Positions 27,083 through 36,422 of a stretch of 64,000 nucleotides of DNA are shown piece by piece (position 1 is the first letter of the stretch; each line of letters opens with the position of its first letter). The stretch is from CAWBBA01 sp963741625. Lineage in GTDB: Bacteria; Desulfobacterota; Desulfomonilia; Desulfomonilales; Desulfomonilaceae. The position numbers and the translations under genes are program-made. Below the pieces are notes generated by a model that was not told the origin of the DNA, searched no databases, and worked only from the letters and a program-made list of their open reading frames with translations. The stretch lies in the NCBI GenBank assembly GCA_963741625.1, contig CAVUIT010000012.1:620001-684000 (forward strand), written 5' to 3'.

Positions 27083-27541
27083 ATGAAGGAGTTTAAAGTG
27101 CTTATGGTTGATGACGAGGAAGACTTCGTCAAAACCCTCGCCGAGCGGATGCAGATGCGTGACCTAGACTCCGATGTGGCTCTCAGCGGAGAGGCTGCCC
27201 TCCAGATCGTCGAGGACCAGGTTCCGGATGTGATGGTTCTGGACCTTAAAATGCCGGGTATAGACGGAATGGAAGTCTTACGGCGAGTGAGAAAAGCTTA
27301 CCCTCAGGTGCAAGTGGTAATCCTGACGGGGCATGGTTCAGAGAAAGATGAGGCTGAAGCCCGGCGTTTGGGGGCCTTCGCATACTTGCAAAAGCCCGTG
27401 GACATCGAGAAGCTGATTATCACGCTCAAAAATGCCTATAAGAAAAAAATGGAAGATACTATGGTGGCGGCCACTTTTGCGGAAGCAGGCGAGTTTCAGA
27501 CCGCCAGAGAAATCATGGACGAGAAAAAAAAAGACAAATAG
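27083..27541 (+). CDS. Response regulator with a FAEAGE tail
   Basis: This protein of about 152 residues starts at the ATG at 27083, behind GGAGGG. It is a complete receiver (MVDDEED, MVLDLKMPGIDGMEVL with the Asp, ILTGH, YLQKPVD). A short C-terminal tail (KKKMEDTMVAATFAEAGEF, then QTAREIMDE) is shared with the small protein at 26424. The tail is too short for DNA binding and may mediate pairing with that protein. It ends 18 bases before the next receiver. Confidence 0.9.
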   Translation: MKEFKVLMVDDEEDFVKTLAERMQMRDLDSDVALSGEAALQIVEDQVPDVMVLDLKMPGIDGMEVLRRVRKAYPQVQVVILTGHGSEKDEAEARRLGAFAYLQKPVDIEKLIITLKNAYKKKMEDTMVAATFAEAGEFQTAREIMDEKKKDK

Positions 27542-27559
27542 GCCGTTGGAGCCAGTCTG

Positions 27560-27988
27560 ATGACTGTGAAAGTGCTACTGATTGACGATGAACCACAATT
27601 CGTGGAAGTCTTGGCCGAACGTCTGGAGGCGCGAGGGTTCGCCGCGCAAACTGCTCTCACGGGCGATGAGGGGCTTGCCAAGCTGCAGGAGCAAGAAGCG
27701 GATGTGGTCATCCTGGATGTGCAAATGCCGGGGAGGGACGGGGTCGAAACTCTCCGTGAAATCAAACGCATCAAACCTTTAGTCGAAGTGATTATGCTCA
27801 CAGGCCATGCCACCATTGAAAGTGGAATTCAAGGTCTGAAGCTGGGAGCATATGATTATCTCATGAAGCCCACAGACACGGAAGATCTTGTTGCAAAGAT
27901 TTTAAGGGCCTATGCCCGTAAGTCCGAACAAGAGGAGCGAATTCGTCGGGCAGAGATCGATAAGATTATCGCGAGACGAGGGTGGTAG
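27560..27988 (+). CDS. Response regulator, receiver only
   Basis: The protein has 142 residues with a full receiver: LLIDDEPQF, VVILDVQMPGRDGVETL (phospho-Asp), IMLTGHATI, YDYLMKPTDTEDL. A short basic tail follows (KSEQEERIRRAEIDKIIARRGW). It has no DNA-binding domain. It closes the two-component cluster and precedes the TauE-family permease. Confidence 0.92.
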   Translation: MTVKVLLIDDEPQFVEVLAERLEARGFAAQTALTGDEGLAKLQEQEADVVILDVQMPGRDGVETLREIKRIKPLVEVIMLTGHATIESGIQGLKLGAYDYLMKPTDTEDLVAKILRAYARKSEQEERIRRAEIDKIIARRGW

Positions 27989-28329
27989 CGGGCCCTCGGT
28001 ACCGCACCGGACTTTGCGGAATCGCGTTGTAAAGGTCCGGCAAGCATGACAACTTTACCCGGTTGTGGGAAGAAGGCTTGGCTTCCCAGAAGCCGTAATA
28101 CTTCATTATCCTCCACAATCCGTACTCATATCATAGGGTGGCCGTTGCACGGCGCGGCCAAGGGCTCAGGCATCGAGGTATGGCCGATGCAGGAAATGGC
28201 CCATATTTTGGGGGTTTCTTCATGCAAGCCGGCCTTTGCCGATATCGGCGAAACTTAGGTAGGGCCTGACGAGCTCCCATGTGGTTGGCGGGCAGCCGTG
28301 ATACTGCAATGAATTAACAGGAGCTGGAA
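27989..28329. other. Gene-free stretch before the TauE gene
   Basis: These 341 bases contain only short, composition-poor open frames. No promoter motif of confidence was seen. AGGAGCTGG lies directly before the permease start. Confidence 0.4.
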
Positions 28330-29289
28330 ATGTCGAAACTGGGTAAACTGGCTTTCATCGCCTTTGTCTGCTTCTTATTGGCGCCGCTTATGGCGCATTC
28401 TGTGATGGCTGCAACTACTTCGGTGGTTCCCGAGGGGACTGACGGAAGCTATCCGTGGTGGATGTGGCCGATAATTCTGTTGGTGGTCACTTTCGTTATG
28501 GGAGTTGCAGCGGTTCTCGGGGGAGTTGGAGGTGGAGTTCTGTTTGTGCCCATTATTAGCGGCTTTTTCCCCTTTCATCTTGATTTTGTTAGAGGGGCCG
28601 GGTTGCTTGTCGCCCTTTGCGGCGCGCTTGCGGCCGGTCCTGGCTTGCTCAAATTAAATCTGGCCAGTTTGCGGCTTGCTGTTCCCGTAGCTTTAATAGC
28701 TTCAACTTTTTCCATTGTGGGAGCGATGATCGGCCTGGCATTGCCCACTCAGGTGGTACAGATAGCTCTGGGGGCTACCATACTTGGAATCTGCGTCCTG
28801 ATGTTGACAGCAAAAAAATCCGAGGTGCCGGACGTTCCGACGGCAGACCGGCTCTCTTCGGCTTTGAGAATCTACGGGGTTTATCAGGAGGCGAGCACCG
28901 GCCAGGTTATTGACTGGAAAATACACCGGACTGCTCAGGGGCTGGTCCTGTTCATTGCTATCGGGATTATGGCCGGCATGTTCGGCTTAGGGGCAGGCTG
29001 GGCCAATGTTCCCGTCCTGAACCTGCTAATGGGAGCGCCCTTGAAAATCAGTGTGGCGACCAGCAAGTTTCTTTTATCAATCACCGATACCTCTGCGGCC
29101 TGGATCTACATGAACAATGGTTGCGTAATTCCGATGATGGTAGTTCCTTCACTCATCGGAATCATGTTGGGATCTTTCGTTGGGGTAAGGCTCCTGCGAG
29201 TGGCGAAGCCCGGAGTCGTGCGGTGGATTGTTATCGGAATGCTGGGTTTCGCAGGAATCAAAGCTCTGACTAAAGGGCTTGGGTTATAA
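28330..29289 (+). CDS. TauE/SafE-family sulfite/sulfonate exporter-like permease
   Basis: This 319-residue membrane protein has about eight helices in two half-repeats. Each half contains the family's Gly-rich segment (VLGGVGGGVLFVPII near residue 65, and MFGLGAGWANVPVLNLLMG near 220). An N-terminal hydrophobic segment may be a signal peptide. Family members export sulfite, sulfoacetate or related organosulfur anions. It belongs to a signalling-plus-permease block and is followed by a small membrane protein and a CBS protein. A second member lies at 56813. Confidence 0.9.
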   Translation: MSKLGKLAFIAFVCFLLAPLMAHSVMAATTSVVPEGTDGSYPWWMWPIILLVVTFVMGVAAVLGGVGGGVLFVPIISGFFPFHLDFVRGAGLLVALCGALAAGPGLLKLNLASLRLAVPVALIASTFSIVGAMIGLALPTQVVQIALGATILGICVLMLTAKKSEVPDVPTADRLSSALRIYGVYQEASTGQVIDWKIHRTAQGLVLFIAIGIMAGMFGLGAGWANVPVLNLLMGAPLKISVATSKFLLSITDTSAAWIYMNNGCVIPMMVVPSLIGIMLGSFVGVRLLRVAKPGVVRWIVIGMLGFAGIKALTKGLGL

Positions 29290-29351
29290 AGCCATTCAGA
29301 ATCGATAATGCCGACACGCAGAGACTAGCTTGGAATAGAGGAGGTAAGATT

Positions 29352-29780
29352 ATGACTGACAGCTCCCAAAGGTCTCTACAAGCGACACCGGAACAGCTGG
29401 TTTACGCGAATATTCTTGAGAAAGGGATGTATTTGGGCCTGCTCATCCTGCTCGTGACATACTTCCTTTATGTCTTCGGGATCTTGAAGCCGTACATTCC
29501 GCTCAATGAAATCCCGAAATGTTGGACCATGGGTGTCTCCGATTACCTGCATCATTGCAACATTCAAACCGGCTGGGCATGGGTCCGAATGGTATATTAC
29601 GGCGATTTCATTAATTTCATAGGCATTGCAATGCTCGCAGGCGTGACCATCATTTGTTTCTTGCGGATTGTCCCGGTCTTGTGGAAGGACGGCGATAAAC
29701 TGTACGCATGCTTTGGGTTGTTGGAAGCACTTATATTGGGCTTGGCGGCCAGCGGAATACTTAGCGGCGGCGGCCATTGA
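29352..29780 (+). CDS. Small three-helix membrane protein next to TauE
   Basis: This 142-residue protein has three or more membrane helices (about 25-47, 85-110 and 120-138) and a conserved-looking central loop (KCWTMGVSDYLHHCNIQTGWAW, given as one 22-residue region: key residues W, YLHH, GW). Its position 62 bases after a TauE/SafE gene suggests an accessory role comparable to the DUF1634-type proteins that often follow TauE. Family membership is not certain. AGGAGG precedes the ATG. Confidence 0.7.
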   Translation: MTDSSQRSLQATPEQLVYANILEKGMYLGLLILLVTYFLYVFGILKPYIPLNEIPKCWTMGVSDYLHHCNIQTGWAWVRMVYYGDFINFIGIAMLAGVTIICFLRIVPVLWKDGDKLYACFGLLEALILGLAASGILSGGGH

Positions 29781-29916
29781 CGGGCCGGCAATGGCGACTG
29801 CCTGCAAGCGGCCTTTGGGCCGGCCTACGATGAGCCTCCGGAATTCGGCTTAGTTTTGCGATTATGGCCATACTGATCCAACGGTATTACTCTTAAAATG
29901 GACGGGAGAAACGCTG

Positions 29917-30465
29917 ATGCCCATAAGCAAAAAGGTAAAAGATATACTTATTCCTCTGAGCGAATACGCGGTAACCAGCCCTGAAAAACCCTTGAAAGAG
30001 GCTGTGCCGGCGCTGAGGAAAATCTACTGCCAAGTGGAAGACGGGAAGTGCACGGAAGCTGGCCATAGAACTATTATGGTGCTGGACGATTCCGGGAAGC
30101 TCGTAGGAATTCTGGACTTCAAGTGCATTCTCCAAGTGCTGATCCCTGAGATTGCTGGAGGTTTGACCGCCAAGCTGGAAGCTCTAGGTGTCTCAATCGC
30201 CTTTGCTCAGGCCGATTCTGCTGATCTCGACGAAACAAGGCTAGGGTTCAGGGCGCGCGTGATAAAGAATGCCGAGACCAAAGTCAAAAACGTGATGCTC
30301 AAGATCAGGGGTACGATCGATTCCGAGGCGGGCCTTCTGCAAGCCCTTAAAATAATCTATAACAACAAAATTACTGTGTTGCCCGTGTACGAGGGCGACA
30401 AGCTCATAGGTGTAGTGCGAGACTCGGATCTATTCCTTACAGTGGCGGACATTTTGATGGAGTGA
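29917..30465 (+). CDS. CBS-domain protein
   Basis: This 182-residue soluble protein contains a pair of CBS motifs: V-L-D-D-S-G-K-L-V-G-I-L-D near residue 50, and ITVLPVYEGDKLIGVVRDSDLF near the C-terminus. The first follows a segment with two cysteines (IYCQVEDGKCTEAG). CBS pairs bind adenine nucleotides. Placed after TauE and its partner membrane protein, it may sense energy state for transport, which is inference. Confidence 0.85.
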   Translation: MPISKKVKDILIPLSEYAVTSPEKPLKEAVPALRKIYCQVEDGKCTEAGHRTIMVLDDSGKLVGILDFKCILQVLIPEIAGGLTAKLEALGVSIAFAQADSADLDETRLGFRARVIKNAETKVKNVMLKIRGTIDSEAGLLQALKIIYNNKITVLPVYEGDKLIGVVRDSDLFLTVADILME

Positions 30466-30835
30466 TCGAAGAAATTGGCTTTGCAGATAATTGCATTCAA
30501 CTCTCTTCTTGTCTTCTACTGTGAAATTCATTTTCTTTTGAGGCTAGCTCCTTCAAGCCAGAATGTATTTATTCATCAATCTTCAAACTTTTCCCTGTTA
30601 ATCTCACCTATGGCGTACCGTGTCCTGAGGATGTCCGGAGCCGTCTTATCTGAAATTCCGATAATATGGCTTAGTAATGTTGGTAGTTACGCGGAATGCC
30701 AATAAAACGTCTCTGACTTTGGGTTTGACGGCAGAATCGTCCGTTCACAATCTTCTATTCATTTCCTAACAGTTTCCTAACAAAAGATCGTCATCTTGTT
30801 CGTAAATGCTAATCCAGCCGTTTTGGGGGTCCAAG
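30466..30835. other. Gene-free promoter region of the pst operon
   Basis: No gene is supported in these 370 AT-rich bases; short open frames have atypical composition. The region ends with the PHO-box-like direct repeat listed separately. Confidence 0.5.
30762..30782 (-). promoter_or_regulatory. PHO-box-like 11-base direct repeat
   Basis: TTTCCTAACA occurs at 30762-30771 and again at 30773-30782, a period of 11 bases. Read on the other strand this is CTGTTAG-GAAA twice, the 7+4 architecture of PhoB-binding PHO boxes (CTGTCAT-AAAT). It is placed 55-75 bases before the pstS remnant, as expected for PhoB activation of the pst genes. Confidence 0.6.
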
Positions 30836-31042
30836 ATGCGGATTCGAAGGTTGGGTGCGGTCCAGGGAATTATTTTGTCGGCCGCTTTCGCAAACCTGTT
30901 CGCTGCCACCCGCGCGTCCGCAGAGGATGTAGATTCCGCTCTCTCCTCGTACGCGCCTGTGAGCGGCATTTCGTGCAATCTGAGGTCCATCGGTACGGAC
31001 ACTGAGAATGATCCCATGGACTTCTTTTGTCTGAAGGATTGA
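30836..31042 (+). pseudogene. pstS: Truncated phosphate-binding protein gene (pstS remnant)
   Basis: A 68-codon frame starts with a good signal peptide (LGAVQGIILSAAFANLFAA) and continues DVDSALSSYAPVSGIS-C-NLRSIGTDTEN. The PstS mature N-terminus is classically Y-x-P-V-S-G-I-S-G-N-L-x-S-I-G-S-D-T-L-N-N-L-M, so the match is unmistakable. Alignment can be followed through P-M-D-F-F to a stop, and only 15 bases then separate it from pstC. About 250 residues are therefore missing and the phosphate-binding SGISGN/GSDT residues are partly altered. No other pstS is in the window. Confidence 0.8.
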
Positions 31043-31057
31043 GAGGCAGTAAGAACA

Positions 31058-33653
31058 ATGGTTAATTCCGAGGCGAAAGGGCCTAAAAAGACCCGTCGCT
31101 GGGTGCTGATTGCCGATCGTATCGCCGATATGGTCATTTCAGTCGGCGGAATTCTCGTGATCGCGGCCGTACTGGGGATAATGATCTTCCTCGTGTATGA
31201 GGTTGTGCCTTTGTTCCAAGGCGGGACAGTGGAATCCCACTCGGATTACACTCTCGATGTTAAACGGGAACCGATTCTTGGCCTCAGTATAGACGAGCAT
31301 AAAACAATCGCGGCGTGCGCCATGAAGGACGCGACTGTTTCCGCGTGGCACGCAAGAACAGGCGCCCTTCTGACCGCGCCGTCGTTTGGTTTGAAGGGCA
31401 AAACGGTTACTGCATTCGCTCAAAGCCTTGACACTTCAAACATGGCCCTCGGTTTTTCGGATGGAACCGTGAGATTAGGTCGGATCTTGTTCTTCAGCGA
31501 GGTGCTGCCGGCTGAGGCAATGCCCGCGGGATTGAAAAAAATAGATGATCAGGACAGTTCCGACGGTTCAGCGATTTATTCGACTATTGCGGGCAAGCAG
31601 ATCAGAAAGACTTCCGTGCGGTTGGAACTGGAGGATGAAATCCAGGTCTCCGAATCCGGCTCGCCGATCGTTGCCTTGGACTACCGATTCACTGAGTTCG
31701 GGGAACGGCCGAAAAAGCGACTTGCCGCTGTGGATAGCCAAGGACTCGCGACGGTAGTGCTGATTGAATCGAAACTGAACTTATTCACAAGGAAAATGAC
31801 CTCGGACACTGTAAAGACCCGACTCCCTGCTATTCCGGACGGAGATCGCATCAGTCATGTGCTGGTCACTGGAATGGGGGACGATGTCTACCTGGCCAGG
31901 GCCGACGGCAAGGTACACCGTTACAGCATGCGGGACTTCGAGCATCCTGTCCTCGCTGAAACAGTTAGCGTCATTCCTTCAGGTGTGGATCTGACGGTTC
32001 TTGGTTTCCTTCTGGGCGACAAGTCGATGGTGGTCGGCGGGTCCGATGGATCAGTCACCATATTCTTCTTGATGGAAAGGAAGGGCGTGGCATCAAGTGA
32101 CGGCCTTTCATTGGTGCGTACCAGGGAATTCAGACCGCACAGTTCGGCAGTTACGGGATTTGCCCCAAGCCAACGGGGGAAGACATTTGCAACCTCGGAT
32201 TCGAGTGGGCAAGTCTGGCTTCGTCACGGCACCAGTCAAAAGACGATACTTCGCCTGAGTTCATCCCCGGATAAGGTGTCCCAGGAAGCTATGGTTCTTG
32301 CTCCGCAGCTCAACGGGTTGCTTGCCGTAACGAGTGATAGGCGAACAAGCTACTGGGACATCGACGTGCCCCATCCCGAGATCTCTCTTCACACTCTGTT
32401 CGGCAAAGTTTGGTACCGAAGACTATCCCGAGCCTACGTACACATGGCAATCCGCAGGCGGTACCGATGAGTTTGAGCCGAAAGTTTCGATAGTACCTTT
32501 GATTTTCGGGACGCTCAAAGGAACCTTCTATTCGCTTTTGTTCGCCATACCGATAGCCTTGCTCGCGGCAATCTATACATCAGAGTTCTTGCCGTACCGA
32601 ATTCGAGGGAAGGTGAAACCGGTAATGGAAGTTATGGCCTCCCTCCCTTCGGTGGTTCTCGGTTTTGTCGCAGCGCTTGTTTTGGCTCCGGTGATCGAGA
32701 CGTGGATAGCTGCGGTGATTCTTGTCTTTGCTGTTCTGCCCTTGTCACTGATTTTCGCTGCATATTTGTGGCAATCTCTGCCGTCACGCGTAGTCCTACG
32801 ACTTGAAGGCATCCCGAAGTTTTCTTTTATGTTTGTGGTAGTGGCTGGATCAATGTATCTGGCCTATGCGGCGGGTCCTGTATTTGAACGGCTTTTCTTC
32901 GCCGGGAATTTCAAATCCTGGTTAAACGGCGGGATCGGCAGTGCCGCTCCGTTCTTGTTTGTGCTGATAATACCGGCCATGGGGCTGCTGGTGAGTCTGT
33001 TTGCCAGTCGAATCTTCGGGTATCGGTTCACTGTTTATCTCCGAAAAATACCCATGCCTTATTCCGCGCTCCTGGATTTCCTCCGCTGGCTTGGGATAGT
33101 GGCTGCCACTGCGGCCCTGTCGTACGCCCTTGCTGTCTTTCTTGAAGCACTGGGACTGGACCCCCGCGACGGCCTGGTCGGCACATACGTTCAGCGTAAT
33201 ACCCTGATAGTTTCCTTTGCCATGGGCTTCGCGGTAATCCCCATCATATACACGCTGGCAGACGATGCCTTAAGTGCAGTGCCGGACCATCTGCGCTCAG
33301 CAAGCCTGGGCTGTGGCGCCACATTATGGCAGACAGCGATTTGGATTATCATACCCACGGCTCTAAGCGGCGTCTTTTCGGCAGTCATGATCGGCATGGG
33401 GCGAGCTGTGGGCGAAACCATGATCATGGTCATGGCCGCGGGAAACACACCTCTCATGGACTTGAACGTTTTCGAAGGGTTGCGTGCCTTGTCGGCAAAC
33501 ATTGCAGTGGAGATGCCTGAAGCCCCAAAGGACGGCAGCCTCTACCGCGTGCTGTTTCTCACGGGCCTGGTGCTCTTCGCCATGACTTTTGTCATAAATA
33601 CGGTCGCTGAACTGGTGCGTTTGCATTTTCGCAAGCGTGCCATGCAACTGTAA
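31058..33653 (+). CDS. pstC: Phosphate ABC permease PstC with large beta-propeller-like insert, frameshifted
   Basis: The joined protein has about 865 residues. One membrane helix (about 20-45) is followed by a periplasmic region of about 400 residues with WD40-like repeats (for example GFSDGTVRLGR, ARADGKVHRYS, GGSDGSVTIFF, ATSDSSGQVWLRH). The PstC permease domain follows, with its EAA-type loop (DHLRSASLGCGATLWQT, then AIWIIIPTALSG). The frame changes at 32414-32418, where an extra C separates KVWY from EDYPEP; this is a +1 shift, likely a sequence error. Long PstC proteins with such inserts are known in proteobacteria. Confidence 0.88.
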
Positions 33654-33759
33654 AGGCCAACGGGTATGAAAACGCATCACCACAATCCTACCGTGCTCGA
33701 AAAAGCCAACTGCGGCCAATGGTGACGAAAAGGCTTTTGACGCGGAAGTTCGGTTAAGG

Positions 33760-35511
33760 GTGAAATCCAAGACTGGGCGTCAGAGTGCCGCTGACGGTTC
33801 TGCCGAGCCTCAGTCGATGGCACCGCAAAGAAAATCTATGGTCTGGGATTTCAAGGCCCGGGGTGAACCTTTCCTGTGGCTATTTGGCGGTGGGCTCTGT
33901 GTAGGAATCTTAATGATAATCGGCTTCATCGTCCTGATCGTGTACAATGGGATTTTGACCTTCTATCCTAGACCGATCGAGGTCGTGCTGCTTCGTGACG
34001 GCTCTCGGCTGGCAGGCGAAGTTACGCGTGCCGAAAAATTCAGGCCTGGGCCTGACGTGTTGGCAAAATTGAGTGAGGAAACGCGCAAAGAGATCGCGGA
34101 CCATGAGGGCTTTGCACGCAGAACACTTTACCGGACTGGAAATTTTGACTTGTACAACGATGACTTCAGATGGGTGGTGGACTATGAGATAACTGGAAGC
34201 ACTACTCCTGAGGACATGTTCTTCGTTGAACGAATGGAATGGGGCCCTTTTATCGGGACTATCAAATCCATTGACCTCAACGGGAAGGTCATCGAAAAGA
34301 CTTCACTGTCTCCGAAAACATTGAACACAGAGCAGACCCAGGCCGCAATGCGACGCGATCGTATTAGAGCAATAGAGCGCGGTGAGATAGGTGCGGTTAA
34401 CCACTATCTGGAGGCAGCTCGCCTGAAGCTCAAGAAGGTAGGCCTCCAATACGGCCACGAGGGTCCACAGTACGCCGAGGCCGAAAAAGCGTTCAAGACC
34501 AACTCGGAGCGCCTTGAGACACAATACGGGGACCTGGCCAAGGAGGTCGCTGCGATCAAGGAGAAAGATGCTCAGTACACAATAACCTTGGCCGATGTAG
34601 GCGGCCGTGAAAAGACGCTGAAATTATCGGACATAGTTAGATTTTATCGTGCCAATGAACTGACTTTCAGCGGCAAAGTCGGCATATATCTGTCACGCTG
34701 GTGGGAGTTCCTGACACAGGAACCCCGCGAGGCGAATACCGAAGGCGGGGTCATGCCTGCGATTTTCGGTACCTTCTGCATGACAATTCTCATGGCGCTT
34801 TTGGTAGCACCTTTTGGCGTCATCGCAGCTCTCTATCTTCGGGAGTATGCCAAGCAAGGGCGTCTGGTTTCGCTAGTGAGAATTTGCGTCAACAATCTGG
34901 CGGGTGTCCCCTCTATCGTCTACGGTGTATTCGGCCTGGGGTTCTTTGCTTACATACTTGGAGGGAATATTGACCGTCTCTTCTATCCTGAACGGCTTCC
35001 GACCCCGACTTTCGGTACCGGCGGTCTGCTCTGGGCATCGTTAACTCTGGCTCTGTTAACGGTCCCGGTGGTGATCGTCGCCACTGAAGAGGCTCTTGCT
35101 GGTGTTCCGCAATCCATGCGAGAGGGCTCACTGGCTTGCGGGGCCTCAAAATGGCAGACCATAAAATACATTGTGCTACCGCGCGCGATGCCCGGAATAA
35201 TGACCGGCCTAATTCTGGCGATGGCACGCGGAGCGGGTGAGGTCGCGCCTCTCATGCTCGTGGGAGTAGTGAAGCTCGCTCCGGAATTGCCAATCGACCA
35301 TTTCTTTCCATACTTACACCTCGATCGAAGTTTCATGCACCTTGGATTTCAAATATTCGACGTGGGTTTTCAGTCTCGAAATTCCGAAGCGGCAAAGCCT
35401 ATGGTTTACGTCACGACACTGCTGCTGATTAGCTTGGTTTTCGCCATGAATGCGGCTTCTATCATGATCAGGAACCGGCTGAAACGCAAATTCTTTACGG
35501 GGCACTTTTAG
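33760..35511 (+). CDS. pstA: Phosphate ABC permease PstA with extended periplasmic domain
   Basis: The protein has 583 residues from a GTG start. A first membrane helix (about 45-70) is followed by a periplasmic insert of about 240 residues. This insert includes an alpha-helical, coiled-coil-like part (NHYLEAARLKLKKV, RLETQYGDLAKEVAAI). The permease core then has an EAA loop (QSMREGSLACGASKWQTIKY). PstA pairs with PstC as the inner-membrane channel. The matching enlargement of PstA and PstC suggests that the two inserts interact. Confidence 0.92.
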   Translation: MKSKTGRQSAADGSAEPQSMAPQRKSMVWDFKARGEPFLWLFGGGLCVGILMIIGFIVLIVYNGILTFYPRPIEVVLLRDGSRLAGEVTRAEKFRPGPDVLAKLSEETRKEIADHEGFARRTLYRTGNFDLYNDDFRWVVDYEITGSTTPEDMFFVERMEWGPFIGTIKSIDLNGKVIEKTSLSPKTLNTEQTQAAMRRDRIRAIERGEIGAVNHYLEAARLKLKKVGLQYGHEGPQYAEAEKAFKTNSERLETQYGDLAKEVAAIKEKDAQYTITLADVGGREKTLKLSDIVRFYRANELTFSGKVGIYLSRWWEFLTQEPREANTEGGVMPAIFGTFCMTILMALLVAPFGVIAALYLREYAKQGRLVSLVRICVNNLAGVPSIVYGVFGLGFFAYILGGNIDRLFYPERLPTPTFGTGGLLWASLTLALLTVPVVIVATEEALAGVPQSMREGSLACGASKWQTIKYIVLPRAMPGIMTGLILAMARGAGEVAPLMLVGVVKLAPELPIDHFFPYLHLDRSFMHLGFQIFDVGFQSRNSEAAKPMVYVTTLLLISLVFAMNAASIMIRNRLKRKFFTGHF

Positions 35512-35524
35512 GAGGAAGTCTTTT

Positions 35525-36337
35525 ATGACCGAATCGCCGGACACATCAAACGGCACTGTATACCACTTTGAGAAAGGACCTCAGGGGACCTTGATGGCTA
35601 TTGAGGATTTTAACCTGTGGTATGGCCATAAGCAGGCCCTTTTTGACGTAAATATGACTGTGGAGAAGGGATTCGTCACCGCGCTTATTGGGCCCTCCGG
35701 CTGCGGGAAATCCACCTTGTTACGAGCCATTAACCGCATGAACGATCTTATCGACGGGCTCACAACAAAAGGGAAAATCCTTCTCGACGCTACTGACATT
35801 TATGATCCGGATGTAGACGTGATCGGGCTTCGCAAGGCCATGGGCATGGTGTTTCAGAAGCCGAACCCTTTTCCCATGTCCATCGCGGATAATGTGAGCT
35901 ATCCGTTGCGCGTAGAAGGAATTCGGGACAAAAAGATCCTTCGTGAAACGGTGGTAAACGCTCTGCAAGCCTCTGCCCTATGGGACGAAGTTGAAGATCG
36001 TCTCGAGGATAATGCTCTAGGGCTGTCCGGCGGGCAACAGCAGCGCCTGTGCATTGCCAGGGCCATCGCAGGCAACCCCGATGTGCTCCTGATGGATGAG
36101 CCTTGTTCCGCGCTGGACCCTGTAGCCACGGCAAAAATCGAGGACCTTATAGACGAGCTTCGCGGCCGTTACACAATCGTTATTGTGACTCACAACATGC
36201 AACAGGCTGCACGCGTTTCGGACAACACAGCGTTTATGTATTTGGGCAAGCTCATCGAGTACGGCGAAACGTCAAGAATATTCACAAACCCGAAAGTTGA
36301 AAAGACAATGGAATATGTCACCGGCCGTTTCGGGTAG
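35525..36337 (+). CDS. pstB: Phosphate-import ATPase PstB
   Basis: This 270-residue ABC ATPase has Walker A GPSGCGKST, the Q-loop GMVFQKPNPFPMSI typical of PstB, signature LSGGQQQR, Walker B VLLMDEPCSALDP and the switch His in IVTHNM. It powers PstCA. GGAGG precedes the start, 13 bases after pstA. Confidence 0.97.
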   Translation: MTESPDTSNGTVYHFEKGPQGTLMAIEDFNLWYGHKQALFDVNMTVEKGFVTALIGPSGCGKSTLLRAINRMNDLIDGLTTKGKILLDATDIYDPDVDVIGLRKAMGMVFQKPNPFPMSIADNVSYPLRVEGIRDKKILRETVVNALQASALWDEVEDRLEDNALGLSGGQQQRLCIARAIAGNPDVLLMDEPCSALDPVATAKIEDLIDELRGRYTIVIVTHNMQQAARVSDNTAFMYLGKLIEYGETSRIFTNPKVEKTMEYVTGRFG

Positions 36338-36422
36338 TATCACCAACTTCAGGAACTGATTGCCTCCCGTCGAGTCCACTATTTATGAGGGTTCTTTCCG
36401 CTGCGTCGACTGGAGGTTCAAC

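Noticed and set aside
28046..28258. 70-residue open frame before the TauE gene
   Set aside because: It has no ribosome site, no family resemblance and atypical composition.
30475..30705. 76-residue open frame in the pst leader
   Set aside because: It is AT-rich with no start signal and lies in a likely promoter region.
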